Of a stretch of DNA of 64,000 bases, positions 62,758-64,000 are shown one piece after another. Numbering within the stretch: position 1 is the first letter of the stretch; each line of letters opens with the position of its first letter. The DNA is taken from positions 3,286,001-3,350,000 of the forward strand of contig NZ_CP034692.1 in the NCBI RefSeq assembly GCF_004114375.1, read 5' to 3'. Position numbers and translations under genes: made by a program. This DNA comes from Halorubrum sp. BOL3-1. GTDB lineage: Archaea > Halobacteriota > Halobacteria > Halobacteriales > Haloferacaceae. A model generated the notes under the pieces. That model made no database searches. It was not told where the DNA came from and was given only the letters and a program-made list of their open reading frames with translations.

Positions 62758-64000
62758 GTACCCCCACCAGCTCGGACCGGCGGGCGGCGACGCTCGCGGA
62801 TCCGGGCCCCCGCTACTACGCGATGCTAGCGGTCGCCGGGGTCGTCGTGTTCGCGATGGTGTACAGCTTCGTGACCGTGCTGACGCAGGGCCACGGTATC
62901 ACCGGGTTACACAACTGGGGGACCGACGGCGGCGTCCCGTGGGGCCTCGACATCGGCGCGTTCAGCTGGTGGTCGGCGATGGGCGTCGGCGCCATCGCGC
63001 TGTCGTCGATCATCCGCGTGTTCGGCATGGACGACTACCGGCCCTACGCTCGTATCGGTGAGCTGCTGACGCCGCTGGCGTTCGGGGTCGGCTTCCTACA
63101 CATCGTCTTCGACCTCGGTAAGCCGTTCCGCGTGCTCAACACGCTCATCTACCTGCCCCTACAGTCGCCGATCGCGTGGGACGTGATCCTGCTGGCGGGA
63201 CTCGGGGCGATCTCGGTCGTCTACATGGTCGCGTCGCTCCGCGCGGACGTCTACGAACTCTCCGAGCGGGGCGCGCTTCCGACGGCGCTCAGTCCGGTCT
63301 ACGACGCGCTACTGGTCGGCTACGAGCCGTCGGAGACCGGGACCGGAGAAGACCTCGCGTGGTGGCTCGGAGCGCTCGTCCTCGTGTTCATCCCGGTCGT
63401 CGGCGGCGGAGTCGTCCCGCTGCTGTGGGGCCCGCTCGGCGTCAACATCAACTGGTTCGGCGCGATTCAGGGGCCGACGTTCCTCGCGGCGAGCATGACG
63501 ACCGGCGCGGCCGCGGTGCTGTTCGTCGGCTGCGTCCTCCGCTACGCGTACGGGCTCGAAGACGTGTTCACCGACCGGACGCTCAGACGGCTCGGCGCCG
63601 TGACCGGCGCGTTCGCGTTCACCTACCTGCTGGGGACGTTCTACGAGATCCAGACGGGGACGTTCGCGGCCGACATGGCCGATCCGAACGTCACCATGCG
63701 CGTCTTCGAGGGACCGCTCGCGCCCCTGCTGGTGCTCGCGATCGCCGCGATCGTCGCCCCGACGGCGTACCTCACGATACAACACGCCACCGACCGGTTC
63801 AGCCTGCTGGGGACGGTCCTCCTGACGGGCGTCATGCTCGTCGGGATCCTCCACCAGGAGACGTGGCTGATCGTCGGGGGGCTGATGTACCCCGACCTGC
63901 TGTACCCGGTCGGCGAGTACACGCCCTCGGTCTACGAGTGGCTGAACCTGATGGGGACGACCGCGCTCGTCGCGCTCGTCCTGCTGGTGTTCGCCAAGAC
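62754..64000 (+). CDS. NrfD/PsrC-type membrane subunit, C-terminus cut by window edge
   Basis: The first 415 residues of a NrfD-family quinol-interacting subunit with eight or more membrane helices (PRYYAMLAVAGVVVFAMVYS; LLTPLAFGVGFLHIVFDLGK; TLLGTF-like TYLLGTFYEIQTGTFA). The HIVFDLGKPFR segment is typical of NrfD/PsrC proteins, which pass electrons between menaquinone and the Fe-S subunit. No stop is seen before position 64000. A TorD-like chaperone gene might follow outside the window. Confidence 0.9.
   Translation, partial: MSTPTSSDRRAATLADPGPRYYAMLAVAGVVVFAMVYSFVTVLTQGHGITGLHNWGTDGGVPWGLDIGAFSWWSAMGVGAIALSSIIRVFGMDDYRPYARIGELLTPLAFGVGFLHIVFDLGKPFRVLNTLIYLPLQSPIAWDVILLAGLGAISVVYMVASLRADVYELSERGALPTALSPVYDALLVGYEPSETGTGEDLAWWLGALVLVFIPVVGGGVVPLLWGPLGVNINWFGAIQGPTFLAASMTTGAAAVLFVGCVLRYAYGLEDVFTDRTLRRLGAVTGAFAFTYLLGTFYEIQTGTFAADMADPNVTMRVFEGPLAPLLVLAIAAIVAPTAYLTIQHATDRFSLLGTVLLTGVMLVGILHQETWLIVGGLMYPDLLYPVGEYTPSVYEWLNLMGTTALVALVLLVFAK

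Noticed and set aside
1..64000. Search by eye for CRISPR arrays, rRNA and further tRNAs
   Set aside because: No regularly spaced repeats, no rRNA-like segments and no second cloverleaf were seen; short tandem repeats found are inside or beside genes.

Overview
The window is chromosomal DNA of an extremely halophilic archaeon (class Halobacteria). The evidence is very high GC in the coding regions, strongly acidic proteins, archaeal information-processing genes (L7Ae, S28e, L24e, L37e, LSm, proteasome alpha, archaeal RNase J), a BHB-type intron in an elongator tRNA-Met, twin-arginine lipoproteins, HTH-10 ('bat') regulators, and TATA boxes about 25-33 nt upstream of many start codons, as in leaderless haloarchaeal transcripts. 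The overall look (dispersed GC-rich intergenic repeats, arsenite oxidase genes) suggests a Halorubrum-like genus, but that is an inference.

Layout. 1-4.9 kb: 3' part of glutamate dehydrogenase, a zinc-ribbon peptide, a large HTH-10 sensor-regulator, a broken IS1595-type transposase, and tRNA-Met(CAT) with an 80-nt intron. 5-24 kb: mostly housekeeping. It holds a haloarchaeal coiled-coil protein, mutL-mutS, a membrane J-protein, mobA, pdxS, a three-gene ABC export operon, a divergent proteasome alpha subunit, a TrmB-like regulator, an acetamidase/formamidase, a HerA-type ATPase and a DUF5518-like membrane protein. 24-28.6 kb: trpS, then a ModE/TOBE-like regulator divergent from a tungstate uptake operon (tupABC). 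28.6-30.5 kb: an AT-richer patch with a dispersed repeat, an IS200/IS605 right-end relic, an alpha/beta hydrolase and a gene fragment. 30.5-49 kb: HIT-map, DUF2249, an orphan CGCGG-type RiPP precursor candidate, a 7TM histidine kinase, peroxiredoxin, Tat-secreted proteins, EamA transporter, rnj-idsA, a Tat lipoprotein pair, lsm-rpl37e, a 5'-nucleotidase, rpl7ae-rps28e-rpl24e-ndk, a beta-propeller protein behind a carbonic anhydrase remnant, and an orphan phoU.

49.6-64 kb is the accessory region of most interest: an apparent arsenic/anaerobic-respiration island. On the minus strand there is a Rieske subunit and a molybdopterin large subunit of arsenite oxidase (aioB-aioA), translationally coupled to a SlyD/FKBP-type prolyl isomerase, then a RidA-family gene and an ACR3 arsenite efflux permease interrupted by one in-frame TGA. 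Upstream are an ArsR-type regulator without cysteines, a second RidA paralogue and a small protein with a Cys-rich C-terminus. Two HTH-10 regulators flank an AT-rich control region and a stub of an aquaporin gene. The second regulator faces a plus-strand operon for a second molybdo/tungsto-oxidoreductase (small acidic protein, Tat-exported catalytic subunit, four-cluster ferredoxin subunit, NrfD-like membrane subunit running off the window). This is an Arr/Psr-type complex whose first Fe-S motif has Gly in place of one Cys.

The parts connect plausibly: tungstate uptake (tupABC), cofactor maturation (mobA) and two Mo/W-bisPGD respiratory enzymes, with arsenite as the likely shared substrate or product. 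The substrate of the second enzyme is not proven by the sequence.
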